Origin: Chloroflexi bacterium HGW-Chloroflexi-2
Lineage (GTDB): Bacteria > Chloroflexota > Anaerolineae > Anaerolineales > Anaerolineaceae
Length of the DNA stretch: 64,000 nucleotides
NCBI GenBank assembly: GCA_002840735.1
Contig: PHBY01000007.1
Location: 115,890 to 179,889 of the forward strand
Reading direction: 5' to 3'
The notes under the pieces are model-generated. The model searched no databases. It had not been told where the DNA came from and was given only the letters and a program-made list of their open reading frames with translations. The position numbers and the translations under genes were made by a program. Below, piece after piece: positions 39,001 through 48,033 of the stretch (positions within the stretch are counted from its first letter, which is position 1; each line of letters opens with the position of its first letter).

Positions 39001-40053
39001 TTCATCTACAATCACAACTTTTCCAGCCTGAACCAGGTAATCCTTATTCCGCCGGAATAAATGTTGTGCTTTGAGTGCCTGTTCAAGATATCCTAAAATT
39101 CTGGCTTGTTCTGGAGAAATATCCTCTGGTCGTTCAGGGTCACGAATGGGCATTTGCAACAATTCTTCCACATGAGCTTCACCCAATTCAGTCAAAGCTA
39201 CATAGCGGTCTTTTTCACTGATCTCATAATCTTCCGGATTCAATTGACGAACGACCTGCGCCATACGCACATACCATTCAGTTTCATCCGAAGCAGGACC
39301 AGAGATAATTAACGGGGTGCGTGCTTCATCAATAAGGATATTATCGATTTCATCAATGATCGAATAATAATGACCTCTTTGAACCCGATCTTGCAGACGA
39401 TTTGTAAGATTATCACGCAAATAATCAAAACCAAACTCGCTATTGGTTCCATAAACTACATCTGACATATACGCCTGCTGGCGGTTTACCATGACCAATT
39501 GATTTTGATCTTCAATAGATGAAGTTTTTTCAAGATCTACGATGAATGCTTTTTGGCCATTTTCTGTACGACTTGCCATTTGTAAGACACCTACAGAAAG
39601 TCCTAACGTGACATAGATTGGGGCCATCCAGCGTGCATCACGCCTGGCAAGGTAGTCATTCACGGTTACGACATGGACACCGCGTCCTGTGATCGCATTC
39701 AGATAAACTGGTAAAGTGGCAACCAGTGTTTTTCCTTCACCGGTGCGCATCTCTGCGATTTTTCCACGATGCATGGTAATGCCACCAATCATCTGCACAT
39801 CGAAATGGCGTAAACCCAGTGTTCTTTTGCTCACCTCACGAACGGTAGCAAAAGCCTCTACCAAAAGGTCATCCAATGTCTCCCCATCTTGATACCTTTG
39901 TTTGAATTCGTCAGTTTTGTTAAATAATTCTGCATCTGATAATTTCTCAAACTGGGGTTCCAATTGGGTTATTAATCTGGCTAATTCAGCTGTCTCTTCT
40001 ATCTCTTTTTTTTGTGGATCATATCCAAATACTTTGGCTATCTTATTTAGCAT
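36019..40053 (-). CDS. secA: Preprotein translocase ATPase SecA, greatly enlarged
   Basis: SecA pushes proteins through SecYEG. From ATG 40053 (AAGGG 6 bases upstream) it has 1344 residues, compared with about 800-900 usually. Core motifs are intact: Walker A MRTGEGKTL (about 103-110), the YGTNSEFGFDYLRDN block, Walker B region DEIDNILIDEARTPL, GMTGTAETE, TNMAGRGVDIKLGG and NQLRGRAARQGDPGSSRF. The extra length comes from an insert of about 85 residues in the second nucleotide-binding domain (about 517-615) and about 270 extra residues in the helical wing region (about 838-1239). The C-terminus is basic (KSKRKRRRH) and lacks the cysteine-rich SecB/phospholipid-binding zinc motif. Confidence 0.95.
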   Translation of the reverse strand: MLNKIAKVFGYDPQKKEIEETAELARLITQLEPQFEKLSDAELFNKTDEFKQRYQDGETLDDLLVEAFATVREVSKRTLGLRHFDVQMIGGITMHRGKIAEMRTGEGKTLVATLPVYLNAITGRGVHVVTVNDYLARRDARWMAPIYVTLGLSVGVLQMASRTENGQKAFIVDLEKTSSIEDQNQLVMVNRQQAYMSDVVYGTNSEFGFDYLRDNLTNRLQDRVQRGHYYSIIDEIDNILIDEARTPLIISGPASDETEWYVRMAQVVRQLNPEDYEISEKDRYVALTELGEAHVEELLQMPIRDPERPEDISPEQARILGYLEQALKAQHLFRRNKDYLVQAGKVVIVDEFTGRLMPGRRWSEGLHQAVEAKEGVKVEPENVTYATITIQNYFRMYEKLAGMTGTAETESEEFSKIYNLDVLPIPTNLEFQAFGKDALMVTIEDKDEEGYRYTYYAERDDAEKKPVFFKRKDYPDIVYRTEEAKLRSIGKEVLYYHILGRPQLIGTTSVELSDRLSDRLSMEAIRRLMQTLLIRDAWMKKNNREMIEQKVPELEFLNEPLDQLNIAQMRKFARDLGLESVNPQDPENLKRGLEILDLPEKYSSRFNDVLGAGIPHRVLNARKHDEEALIISKAGAFGGVTIATNMAGRGVDIKLGGEISEEVHADIARVLRRNQIDPYSLRDEDKRQLLKNMDPELYGIYSDSVNDFLQSMDEMESVRALGGLHVIGSERHEARRIDNQLRGRAARQGDPGSSRFYLSLEDELMRLFGGQQVDGLMRRFNVDANIPIESGLVGRLVEQSQQRVEGSNFDVRKHLLEYDDVLNMQRKRIYSQRDRVFVKEDLTEDVMEMVKLDLEQRVNNAMLDEEGPWKLMAYLADIQPSIDYEDVFFPSFHLKTILEEYGNSLGDFPVPKDKVKPFLLKLSEDSLNAEITHAIDSSQKFLVRVDETVETQKLERFDALDSFLAGLEDAKNLEPQKPQQLLQELSNLVRTPLQLNPRQLQELMEGSNDIENEIRNQIEKFLLSLNISRAVGTFAVRFNNLEVKPGDFQGKSWDDSVDILLDAVDDAFAKQKNALLGEHGQLAIDIDNWLRQIDSNTIDRDNFFRLMISLVEGSRLAFDRKTHRQVKQRYNRLNYIFLAANALQNYDKVQISQSVLEHLQDALIALQSVWGVYELNRLQQNQVSLSNLDEKNRELIVKEIGQEKFEELKDKIIPEFDSEERIILRDILGKRVRNEIYRELLLSIISQMWVEYLTKVEALRVSIGLEAYGQRDPLVQYKSKASELFKTLLEDIRSALVNRMFTYRPSQRVNTTIEKDRVVTPEEKKIPIGQEVEKSKSKRKRRRH

Positions 40054-40137
40054 TCTTATCCCTTTATCAATCAACGATTAGTTGAAGTATTTTTGCATTA
40101 TTTCTTAGATATCAATTATCTTTATATCTGGTGGAAA

Positions 40138-40146
40138 ATTATAGCA
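40138..40146 (-). promoter_or_regulatory. Candidate extended -10 promoter for secA
   Basis: On the minus strand TGCTATAAT, about 85 bases before the secA start. No good -35 is visible, so this would rely on the extended -10. Confidence 0.4.
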
Positions 40147-40198
40147 TAAGCGCCGCATTCATCGAGTTGGATGGTTTAACTTTTGTGTTTTAATCAAT

Positions 40199-40232
40199 TA
40201 AAAAAGGCTCTGTGATTTTCACAAAGCCTTTC
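40199..40232 (-). terminator. Terminator of the 2-oxoacid dehydrogenase operon
   Basis: On the minus strand AAAGGCTTTGTG pairs with CACAGAGCCTTT (one G-U pair), followed by T residues. Confidence 0.83.
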
Positions 40233-40248
40233 ATCCTCACCATTTGTT

Positions 40249-41646
40249 CTAAATGTGGATCGTCTCACCCACGATGCCATGCGCTGCTTCCATGATTACT
40301 TCACTCAACGTTGGATGGGCATGTACGTTCCGGGCAATTTCTTCAGCAGTTAATTCCATGCTTTGTGCCAGCGTTAATTCTGGCAGTAATTCTGATACCT
40401 CAGGACCGATTAAATGAGCGCCTAAAATCTCTCCATATTTCACCTCAGTAATAATCTTGATGAAACCTGCAGATTCACCCAATCCCAGCGATTTTCCATT
40501 GGCCTGGAATGGAAAACGTCCAACTTTGACTTCATATCCTTCTTCCTTGGCCTGTGCTTCAGTCAGACCAAAAGAAGCTACCTGTGGGTGGCAATACGTT
40601 GCCCGTGGCATCATGCGATAATCCAGTTTCACAGACTCCACACCGGCAATATTCTCTGCGCACACAATCCCCTGAGCGCTGGCAACATGAGCTAATAACA
40701 ATTTTCCGGTTACATCACCAATTGCCCAAATTCCGGATACGTTTGTAGCCATACGATCGTCGATTTCGATAAATCCACGTTTATCCAGATTAACCCCAAC
40801 TTCTTTCAAGCCAATATCAGCTGTGTTCGGTTTAAACCCAATCGCAATCAGGGCTTGTTCAGCTTCCAGGACCTTTTCAGATCCGTCCTTCGAAACAGTT
40901 ACTTTAACCCCTGTTTCGGTTGTTTCTACTTTTTCGACTCGATGTCCGGTTAATGATTTAATGCCTGACTTCTTGAATGCTTTTTCCAGTTCTGTGCTGA
41001 TTTCTTCATCTTCTAAAGGAACCAAGCGAGGAAGCATTTCAACAATCGTAACTTCGGTGCCATAACCATTCCAGATGGTAGCGAATTCAACACCGATGGC
41101 TCCTGCCCCAATAATAACAACCGATTGAGGTTGTTTTGTTTGTAGAATGGCTTCTTTGTAAGTTAAGATTTTCTCTCCATCAATATCCACACCCGGAATT
41201 CGCGAAGAATATGCGCCAGTAGCAACAATAATGTTTTTCGCTACAACTTCCTGGGTACTGCCATCCTCGGTGGCGACATTGATTTTATCTTTAGCAACAA
41301 GCCGCCCCGCCCCCATAATGACATCAATGTTGTTCTTTTTCATTAAGAAACCAACGCCTTTTGTCAGCCTGTTTGAAACCTGACGACTACGTTTTACTGC
41401 GACAGAATAATCCAGTTTCAAATTGTCAAATGAAAAACCAAATTCTTTTGCACCAGTCCGTAAGGTGTATGCAACATCAGCATTTTTCAATAAAGATTTC
41501 GATGGAATACATCCCACATTTAGACATACGCCACCCATCCATTCTTTATCAATAATGGCTGTTTTCAACCCAAGTTGTGATGATCGGATGGCAGCAACAT
41601 ATCCACCCGGGCCTGCTCCTAATACTACAACATCATATTCACTCAT
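40249..41646 (-). CDS. lpdA: Dihydrolipoyl dehydrogenase (E3)
   Basis: The product reoxidises the dihydrolipoyl groups of the E2 subunit using FAD and NAD+. The 465-residue protein has the FAD-binding GAGPGGYVAAIR, the redox disulfide GGVCLNVGCIPSK, the NAD-binding GAGAIGVEFATIW and the C-terminal active-site HAHPTLSEVIMEAAHG. It is the last gene of the E1 alpha-E1 beta-E2-E3 run, 93 bases after E2, with GAGGAG before the ATG. All catalytic residues are present. Confidence 0.96.
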   Translation of the reverse strand: MSEYDVVVLGAGPGGYVAAIRSSQLGLKTAIIDKEWMGGVCLNVGCIPSKSLLKNADVAYTLRTGAKEFGFSFDNLKLDYSVAVKRSRQVSNRLTKGVGFLMKKNNIDVIMGAGRLVAKDKINVATEDGSTQEVVAKNIIVATGAYSSRIPGVDIDGEKILTYKEAILQTKQPQSVVIIGAGAIGVEFATIWNGYGTEVTIVEMLPRLVPLEDEEISTELEKAFKKSGIKSLTGHRVEKVETTETGVKVTVSKDGSEKVLEAEQALIAIGFKPNTADIGLKEVGVNLDKRGFIEIDDRMATNVSGIWAIGDVTGKLLLAHVASAQGIVCAENIAGVESVKLDYRMMPRATYCHPQVASFGLTEAQAKEEGYEVKVGRFPFQANGKSLGLGESAGFIKIITEVKYGEILGAHLIGPEVSELLPELTLAQSMELTAEEIARNVHAHPTLSEVIMEAAHGIVGETIHI

Positions 41647-41739
41647 ATTACTCCTCTACATATCAGACAAATTTCTACACATTCAACATAAAATTATATC
41701 AATTACCTCTCCAATTTCACTACGCAATCCTGCAAATTT

Positions 41740-43077
41740 TTATTGCCAATTTTCAAGAACAGAGACAATTTTTGCCAGGAAATTATCAGCCGTTGATCCA
41801 TCTAATATGCGATGGTCAAATGTGAATGAAAGGTAAACCATTGGTCGAATGGCAATTGCGTCATTGATGACCACCACCCGTTTCTTGATGGCTCCTACAC
41901 CCAGTATACCTGCCTGCGGTTGATTTATTACCGGGGTAGCGAACAAAGATCCTGCTGTCCCATGATTGGTAATCGAAAATGTACCATCGGTAACATCATC
42001 TGGTTTTAGCTGATGGCTTCTTGCTCGATTTACCAGGTCGCCAATTACCCTAGCCAATCCCGATATAGAATACCCATCCGCATTTTTGATGACTGGAACG
42101 ATTAAACCTTCTTCTTCCAATGAAGTAGCCAGCCCAATATTGATGGCATTTTTTACAAGGATTCCATTCTCAGTCCACGAAGAATTAACCAAAGGGTAAG
42201 CTCGTAATGCCAGCGCCGTTGCAGCGACAAAATAAGAAGAGTAAGTTAATCTTATTCCCTGTCTGGAAAAAAGTTCTTTATTGATCTTAAGATGATTACT
42301 CACCAGTTTCATATCCGCTTCCATTACAGTTGTCACATGCGGTGATGTATGTTTACTCATAACCATGTGGTCTGCGATGGCTTTCCTCATTTTAGTTAAT
42401 GGAATAATTTGATCCCCGGATGAAACCGGTGTTTGTACTTTTGTAGGTGAAACCTTTTCTTCTATTTTTCCGACAGCAGGCTGCGTCGACTTGAATCGAT
42501 CCGGGAACTGTAATTCTGTGGGTCTGAATAGATCACCTTCACCAGGCGTCTCCCAGGCTGGGGTTTCTGAATCAACTTCCGAACCACCAGATTTTTCAAT
42601 AAATTGAAGTACATCTTTTTTCGTGATCCGATTGTTGTTACCCGTTCCTTGGATCAAAGACAGATCGATATTATTCTCACGAGCCAATCTTGCTACAACC
42701 GGTGATATAAAACCAAGGTCCCGATTTCGTCCTATATCTTGCTTTGAGGCAACGACTTCAGATTGGGTTTGAATAGGTTGGGTTGTTTCACTGTAAACCT
42801 CTTCAACATAATTTCCATCCCCGGTGGGAATTTTTTCTTCAGGATCCCCAATCCACCCCAGAATCGTTCCTGCTTTGACTGTGTTGCCCTCCTCAACCAG
42901 TATCTTCAACAAAGTACCGGTTGCGGGACTGGGAATTTCAGTATTTACTTTTGCAGATTCAACTTCCATGAGGGAATCGAATTCTTCAACACGATCTCCC
43001 TCTTTGACTAGCCACTTGATAAGCGTACCTTCAACAACTGATTCTCCCAATTGAGGCATGATTACTTTTTCCGGCAT
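41740..43077 (-). CDS. 2-oxoacid dehydrogenase E2, dihydrolipoamide acyltransferase
   Basis: This 445-residue core of the complex has an N-terminal lipoyl domain (about 1-77) with the lipoyl lysine in EVESAKV, a flexible linker, a peripheral subunit-binding domain (about 118-155, FISPVVARLARENNIDL...ITKKDVLQF) and a C-terminal acyltransferase domain (about 215-445) with the catalytic HRILDGSTADNF. Gene context with a BCKDH-type E1 suggests branched-chain acyl transfer. AAAGGAGGT precedes the start. Confidence 0.93.
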   Translation of the reverse strand: MPEKVIMPQLGESVVEGTLIKWLVKEGDRVEEFDSLMEVESAKVNTEIPSPATGTLLKILVEEGNTVKAGTILGWIGDPEEKIPTGDGNYVEEVYSETTQPIQTQSEVVASKQDIGRNRDLGFISPVVARLARENNIDLSLIQGTGNNNRITKKDVLQFIEKSGGSEVDSETPAWETPGEGDLFRPTELQFPDRFKSTQPAVGKIEEKVSPTKVQTPVSSGDQIIPLTKMRKAIADHMVMSKHTSPHVTTVMEADMKLVSNHLKINKELFSRQGIRLTYSSYFVAATALALRAYPLVNSSWTENGILVKNAINIGLATSLEEEGLIVPVIKNADGYSISGLARVIGDLVNRARSHQLKPDDVTDGTFSITNHGTAGSLFATPVINQPQAGILGVGAIKKRVVVINDAIAIRPMVYLSFTFDHRILDGSTADNFLAKIVSVLENWQ

Positions 43078-43089
43078 GCTTACCTCCTT

Positions 43090-44073
43090 TTAATATCGCG
43101 CCAGTTCAAGCGCCGATTTGAAAATTTTCTCTGGATTTACCATAAACCATTCCTGCATTGGGTGGCTGAATGGCACAGCTGGCACATCCGGACCTGCTAA
43201 GCGACGAACAGGAGCATCCAGATCATGGAAACCATGTTCAGCAATAATTGCAGCAATTTCTCCACCATAACCACCTGTCAGATTGTCCTCATGAACGATC
43301 AGAGCTTTACCTGTTTTTTTGACTGAATCCAGAATAGTTTTCTGATCCACCGGATAGATGGTTCTTAAATCTACCACTTCAGCTGAATAACCTTCCTGTT
43401 CCAACTGTTCCGCAGCCTGCAAAGCATAGTAATGCATCATACCATAAGCAAAAATTGTCAAATCCTCACCAGATCTTGATACCCTGGCTGGACCAATCGG
43501 CACTACATAATCCTCATCAGGAACTTCACCTTTGATCAGTCGATATCCTTTTTTGGGTTCTAAATATATAACAGGATTTGGATCTCGAACAGCTGATTTT
43601 AATAGTCCCTTTGCATCATAGGGACTGGAGGGAATGACAACCTTTAATCCCGGAATATGTGCAAAGAAAGCTTCCACACTTTGTGAATGGTATAAACCTC
43701 CCCCAATGCCACCCCCATATGGAGCGCGAATGACCATTGGCACCGTCCATGTTCCATTGGAACGATACGTCATCTTTGCGGCTTCACTGATAATTTGATT
43801 AAATGCGGGATAAATAAAATCAGCAAATTGAATTTCACAGATTGGTTTCATCCCGTATAATGCTGCTCCAATTCCAACACCAACAATGGATAATTCTGCT
43901 AAAGGCGAGTCAATAACACGATCCGCCCCATATTTATCAAACAATCCCACAGTAGCCCTGAAAACACCTCCTCGTTGGCCAACATCCTCTCCAACAATGA
44001 ACACATTTTCATCTCGTTCTAATTCTTCATCCATTGCGTCACGGATAGCTTCAACCATTGTTTTTTCAGGCAT
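43090..44073 (-). CDS. 2-oxoacid dehydrogenase E1 beta subunit
   Basis: The start is ATG 44073 with a strong GAGGAGG 5 bases before it; this overlaps the E1 alpha stop by 8 bases. The 327-residue transketolase-like protein has VFIVGEDVGQRGGVFRAT, the TPP-contacting glutamate region SPLAELSIVGVGIGAAL, the aromatic FADFIYPAFNQI and RAPYGGGIGGG..HSQS. With E1 alpha it decarboxylates a 2-oxoacid using thiamine diphosphate. The resemblance is to branched-chain and acetoin-type E1 beta. Confidence 0.93.
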   Translation of the reverse strand: MPEKTMVEAIRDAMDEELERDENVFIVGEDVGQRGGVFRATVGLFDKYGADRVIDSPLAELSIVGVGIGAALYGMKPICEIQFADFIYPAFNQIISEAAKMTYRSNGTWTVPMVIRAPYGGGIGGGLYHSQSVEAFFAHIPGLKVVIPSSPYDAKGLLKSAVRDPNPVIYLEPKKGYRLIKGEVPDEDYVVPIGPARVSRSGEDLTIFAYGMMHYYALQAAEQLEQEGYSAEVVDLRTIYPVDQKTILDSVKKTGKALIVHEDNLTGGYGGEIAAIIAEHGFHDLDAPVRRLAGPDVPAVPFSHPMQEWFMVNPEKIFKSALELARY

Positions 44074-45049
44074 TGGGAACCTCCTCAGCATACACAGGGT
44101 AAGCTGCTTCCTCAGCTGCAGGATAGGGAGCTTCTTCAGCTGTTTTCACAGCATCTGTGACCATTTGTTTTGCTTTTTTATCCAAATCTTCCAAATCTTT
44201 TTCAGTATAAATCCCTTCATCTATCAATCTTGCTTTTGTTAAAAGCAACGGATCAAACTTTTTATTTTCTTCCACTTCTTCTCGCGAGCGATAAGTTCGA
44301 TCATCATCATCGGAGGAATGAGGAGTGATTCGATACATCTTCGCTTCCACCAAAGCTGGTCCTTTTCCATTTCGGGCTGCTTCTGCTAACTCTGAAATAA
44401 TTTCATACACTGCAATAACATCTGTTCCGTCAATCATTTGACCTGGAAGTCCAAGTCCACAAGCCTTATCTGCTGCACTCTTGACTGCCATCTGCATTTC
44501 AGGTGGTACAGAGATTGCATATTGATTATTCTGCACCAAAAATATCACCGGTAATTGGTGCACTGCCGCCCAGTTGACTGCTTCATACCATTCCCCTTGC
44601 GAAGTGGAACCCTCCCCAATGGTTGTCAAAACTACTTTCTTTTCTTTTTTGATCTTTATTGCCAGACCGATACCAGCAGCGTGAACCGCCTGGGTCGCAA
44701 CCGGCGCGGAATGACTGACAGCATTAACCCTTCTTAAACCAAAATGACTTGGCATTTGCCTTGATCCGGAGCTTGGCTCTCCTGCCTTTCCCATCAGACT
44801 TAACATAAATTCTTCGGGGGTTAATCCCAAGCTAACCATCAATGCCAGATCACGATAATAAGGTGTCACCCAATCATGTCCACGTTTTAATGCAAAAGCT
44901 GCTCCCACCTGTGCTGCCTCGTGTCCGATGCCGGAAATATGAAAAGCAATTTTTCCTTGCCGATGCAAAACCCAGGCACGTTCATCCAGGCGACGGGAAA
45001 GCAGCATCATCCAGTACATTTCCTTTTTTAATTCACTGGACAATTCCAT
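44066..45049 (-). CDS. Branched-chain 2-oxoacid dehydrogenase E1 alpha subunit
   Basis: This 327-residue thiamine diphosphate subunit has ISGIGHEAAQVGAAF, PYYRDLALMVSLG, the Mg-TPP motif GEGSTSQGEWYEAVNWAA...LVQNN and the phosphorylation-loop-like HSSDDDDRTYR. That last motif is characteristic of branched-chain (2-oxoisovalerate) dehydrogenases rather than pyruvate E1 (usually SMSD). So the likely substrates are the 2-oxoacids from Val, Leu and Ile, yielding branched acyl-CoAs for energy or membrane lipids. It heads the four-gene operon, with AGGAGG upstream. Confidence 0.92.
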   Translation of the reverse strand: MELSSELKKEMYWMMLLSRRLDERAWVLHRQGKIAFHISGIGHEAAQVGAAFALKRGHDWVTPYYRDLALMVSLGLTPEEFMLSLMGKAGEPSSGSRQMPSHFGLRRVNAVSHSAPVATQAVHAAGIGLAIKIKKEKKVVLTTIGEGSTSQGEWYEAVNWAAVHQLPVIFLVQNNQYAISVPPEMQMAVKSAADKACGLGLPGQMIDGTDVIAVYEIISELAEAARNGKGPALVEAKMYRITPHSSDDDDRTYRSREEVEENKKFDPLLLTKARLIDEGIYTEKDLEDLDKKAKQMVTDAVKTAEEAPYPAAEEAAYPVYAEEVPNA

Positions 45050-45189
45050 TCATTTTCCTCCTGTTGATATTAATCTGGTTTGAGAATATCTCAAACCAGA
45101 AATGATTCAATTATCCTATCTAGTGTATCAAAATCCCACCCTGGTTTCAAACCTTACCATTTACACTTGTAAAAAAAATAATGGAAGGT

Positions 45190-46548
45190 TTAACTGGTTT
45201 GATCAATGGTTATGCGATTATGTTCAATAATCGACAACATTTCTTCGTTTGAAGCAAACTTAAAATGCTCAAGTCCTTTATCAGCTGTAATTTTATTTTC
45301 CACAGCCAGTAGAACATTCAAATCATATTTATCGACAGTTCTTTTATTCCTGCTTCGAATAAAGCTTTCGATCTTTTCAATATTACCGCTGGATGAATTC
45401 TCGAGTGTTTTTAAATACATTTCAATAGCTTGTGCAGCATTCACACCATCTTTTCGGGCATTTCCTACCAATCCTTCACTTGCTTTTCTGGCCCAACCAG
45501 CTAAAAATACATCCTCAATTATTTTTAAAGAAATCGGATCAAAGCTTTCATACGAAATTCCATTGATTGGAAATCGTGGTTTTGGGTTCTTCACAAATTC
45601 ATTACGGTCAAAAGGCAGTCCAAAATTTGGATCAATCGCATCCCCGATGGCGAATATTACTGTATCAACATCCATTATTGATGTTCGACCGGTTCCCCTG
45701 GCTTTGATATATCCATTCTCATTAATGAGTGTAGTTTCTTCAATTTCTAACCCTGCTATTTCGTGATTGTCATTTCCGATCATTCTAACAGGCGAAGCTA
45801 AAAACTTGATTCTGAAAACAGAGTCTGAATTCGTTTCATCCGCATTTGGAAACGCCTCGCGGATAAATTTGACCGATTCATAAGGATCCTGTCCCAAAGA
45901 ATTCATCAGTGGAGTGACACGATCAATTTCCGCAAGATAATCATCCATATCGAGATTTTTTACGATATACTCGAGTTCCTTACGGGTGAATTTCACCTCA
46001 GCAGGTCCACGACGTGCAATGGCTGTGACTTCATCAACGTCTTTTTCAGTAATAAGATAGCGGGCAATATCCATCATCACATTGCCAACTCCAATGATGG
46101 CTACCTTTTTTCCTATTTTAAATTCATATGTACTGAAAGGAGGAAGTTGATTGAAGTGGTATACGATATCTTTAGCGTGGTAGCATCCGACTAAATCCTC
46201 CCCCGGGATTCCCAACCATTTCGTCCCCTGTGCACCTGTGGTCACCAGAATTGCATCAAATCCAAGGTTTCGTAAATCTTTTAAAGAAATCCCTGATTTT
46301 TCTCCGACTACAAGGTTACCGAAATAAGAAACATTTTCATTGGCGATAATTGAATAAAACTGTTTCCTCAAACCCTCTTTTATTTTATGTTTCGTGGGAT
46401 AAATTCCATATTCTGCCAGTCCACCAGGTTTAATATCCCTATTTAATAGAGTCACTTTGTGATCGTTGTTGGCTAATTCTTTTGCTGCAAATATTCCTGC
46501 AGGTCCTGCTCCAATAACTGCAATACATCGTGATGTATTAATACTCAT
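45190..46548 (-). CDS. FAD/NAD(P)-dependent ferredoxin (adrenodoxin)-NADP+ reductase-like protein
   Basis: This 452-residue flavoprotein has an N-terminal FAD site (IAVIGAGPAGIFAAKELA), the GGLAEYGIYPTKHKIKEGLRKQF region, an NADP site (KKVAIIGVGNVMMDIARYL) followed by ARRGPAEVKFTRKELE, and a second flavin contact (AIGDAIDPNFG...FLAGWARKASEGLVGNARKDG). This order matches FprA/adrenodoxin-type reductases, which pass electrons between NADPH and ferredoxin. The last 90 residues form an extra C-terminal segment. No ferredoxin gene is adjacent. It lies 140 bases upstream of the E1 alpha gene, so it may be a separate unit. Confidence 0.87.
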   Translation of the reverse strand: MSINTSRCIAVIGAGPAGIFAAKELANNDHKVTLLNRDIKPGGLAEYGIYPTKHKIKEGLRKQFYSIIANENVSYFGNLVVGEKSGISLKDLRNLGFDAILVTTGAQGTKWLGIPGEDLVGCYHAKDIVYHFNQLPPFSTYEFKIGKKVAIIGVGNVMMDIARYLITEKDVDEVTAIARRGPAEVKFTRKELEYIVKNLDMDDYLAEIDRVTPLMNSLGQDPYESVKFIREAFPNADETNSDSVFRIKFLASPVRMIGNDNHEIAGLEIEETTLINENGYIKARGTGRTSIMDVDTVIFAIGDAIDPNFGLPFDRNEFVKNPKPRFPINGISYESFDPISLKIIEDVFLAGWARKASEGLVGNARKDGVNAAQAIEMYLKTLENSSSGNIEKIESFIRSRNKRTVDKYDLNVLLAVENKITADKGLEHFKFASNEEMLSIIEHNRITIDQTS

Positions 46549-46740
46549 TTAGAATAATCCTTAAGGTTCAAGTATAAAATCAACTATTCATATAATTATA
46601 ATCGGATATTCACTCAAATATTGGTTTTTTATTTCTTAAAGGTTGTGCTATATTTTTTGAAAGACAATGCAATCATTTAAATGACCAAATCAGGCGAATT
46701 CAAATCGATGCCCTGAAAATCGTATAGATAAAGGTTGATA

Positions 46741-48033
46741 ATGGATAGCCCAACTAAAATAAGATTTGAAAATGGATTATCGGTTCTTTTAAAAGAGATT
46801 CACTCAGCACCCATTATCAGTCTTTGGACATGGTACAGGGTCGGGTCGCGTTATGAAAAACCTGGATTGACAGGGATATCTCACTGGGTAGAACATATGC
46901 AGTTCAAAGGAACTGAGAAATATCCGTCGAACGCAATGGACAGATTAATCGCCCGAGAAGGTGGGGTATGGAATGCATTCACCCACGTGGATTGGACAAC
47001 TTATTTTGAAACAATGCCAGCCAACAAAATTGATTTAGCCATGGATTTGGAAGCAGATCGAATGGTGAATAGCTTATTCAATCCAATCGACGTTGAATCA
47101 GAAAGAACAGTCATCATTTCTGAAAAAGAAGGCAAGGATAATGAGCCATTTCTCAGATTGAGTAATGCCGTCAACGAAGCAGCATTTTTATCTCATCCAT
47201 ACAGAAATGAAGTGATTGGCAGCCTGGAAGATTTACAACGAATTCAAAGAGATGACCTCTACCATCACTATCGAAAATACTACCAACCAGCCAACGCGAT
47301 AATCTCGATGGCAGGTGATTTCAATACGTCAGAAATGATCGAAAAAATCCAAAATCAGTTTATGCATATTTCATCTGAATTTCTACCTGATCCCAAAATT
47401 CAACCTGAGCATGAAATACAGAAAAAAAATGAAATACTTTTATCCGGTCCGGGTGATACCATATTCATACAAATTGCATATCGATCTCCCAGCGCAAGTG
47501 ATCCTGACTTTTTTAGCTTTACGATACTGGATAGTTTGTTATCGGGTCCAGCCAGCTTGAACATGTTTGGCGGAGGAGGAACTTCGAACAGAACCAGTCG
47601 ATTATACAAAAAAATCGTTGACAAGCAGTTGGCCGTAAGCCTGGCAGGCGGACTGCAAGCAACCGTAGACCCACACTTGTATGATTTATCCATCACACTT
47701 CACCAGGGACAGGATCCTGAGATTGTTATCAAAACGATTGATCAGGAAATAGAAAGGTTGATAGAGAAAAGAATCCGCAATTCAGAAATTCAAAGAGCTG
47801 TAAAACAAGCGAAGGCTATGTTTGCTTATGGGCTGGAAAATATCACGAATCAAGCTTTTTGGCTTGGATATTCGGAAAGTTTTGCAAATTATGATTGGTA
47901 CTCAAGTTATCTCGATCGGCTGAATGAAATAAAACCACGAGATGTGCAAAGGGTGGCTGAAAAATATCTCCATCCTGAAAAACGAGTGATTGGAATTTAC
48001 CATCCAGATTTTTCTGAAAGCAAACAATCATGA
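46741..48033 (+). CDS. M16B zinc peptidase, catalytic subunit
   Basis: This 430-residue M16 (processing peptidase-like) protein has the inverted zinc motif HWVEH (about residues 45-49, in GISHWVEHMQFKGT) and a downstream glutamate region ISEKEGKDNEP, so it should be active. The start is ATG 46741, with AAAGG 6 bases upstream; a TTG 6 bases earlier is too close to that site. It overlaps the next gene by 4 bases. The two probably form an active/inactive heterodimer that degrades peptides. Confidence 0.92.
   Translation: MDSPTKIRFENGLSVLLKEIHSAPIISLWTWYRVGSRYEKPGLTGISHWVEHMQFKGTEKYPSNAMDRLIAREGGVWNAFTHVDWTTYFETMPANKIDLAMDLEADRMVNSLFNPIDVESERTVIISEKEGKDNEPFLRLSNAVNEAAFLSHPYRNEVIGSLEDLQRIQRDDLYHHYRKYYQPANAIISMAGDFNTSEMIEKIQNQFMHISSEFLPDPKIQPEHEIQKKNEILLSGPGDTIFIQIAYRSPSASDPDFFSFTILDSLLSGPASLNMFGGGGTSNRTSRLYKKIVDKQLAVSLAGGLQATVDPHLYDLSITLHQGQDPEIVIKTIDQEIERLIEKRIRNSEIQRAVKQAKAMFAYGLENITNQAFWLGYSESFANYDWYSSYLDRLNEIKPRDVQRVAEKYLHPEKRVIGIYHPDFSESKQS

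Noticed and set aside
43863..44242. Plus-strand frame opposite the E1 alpha/E1 beta junction
   Set aside because: It is antisense to two certain enzyme genes and has no ribosome site or recognisable pattern.
44066..45049. Calling the dehydrogenase complex pyruvate dehydrogenase
   Set aside because: The HSSDDDDRTYR loop in E1 alpha is characteristic of branched-chain 2-oxoacid enzymes, though acetoin or pyruvate use cannot be excluded.
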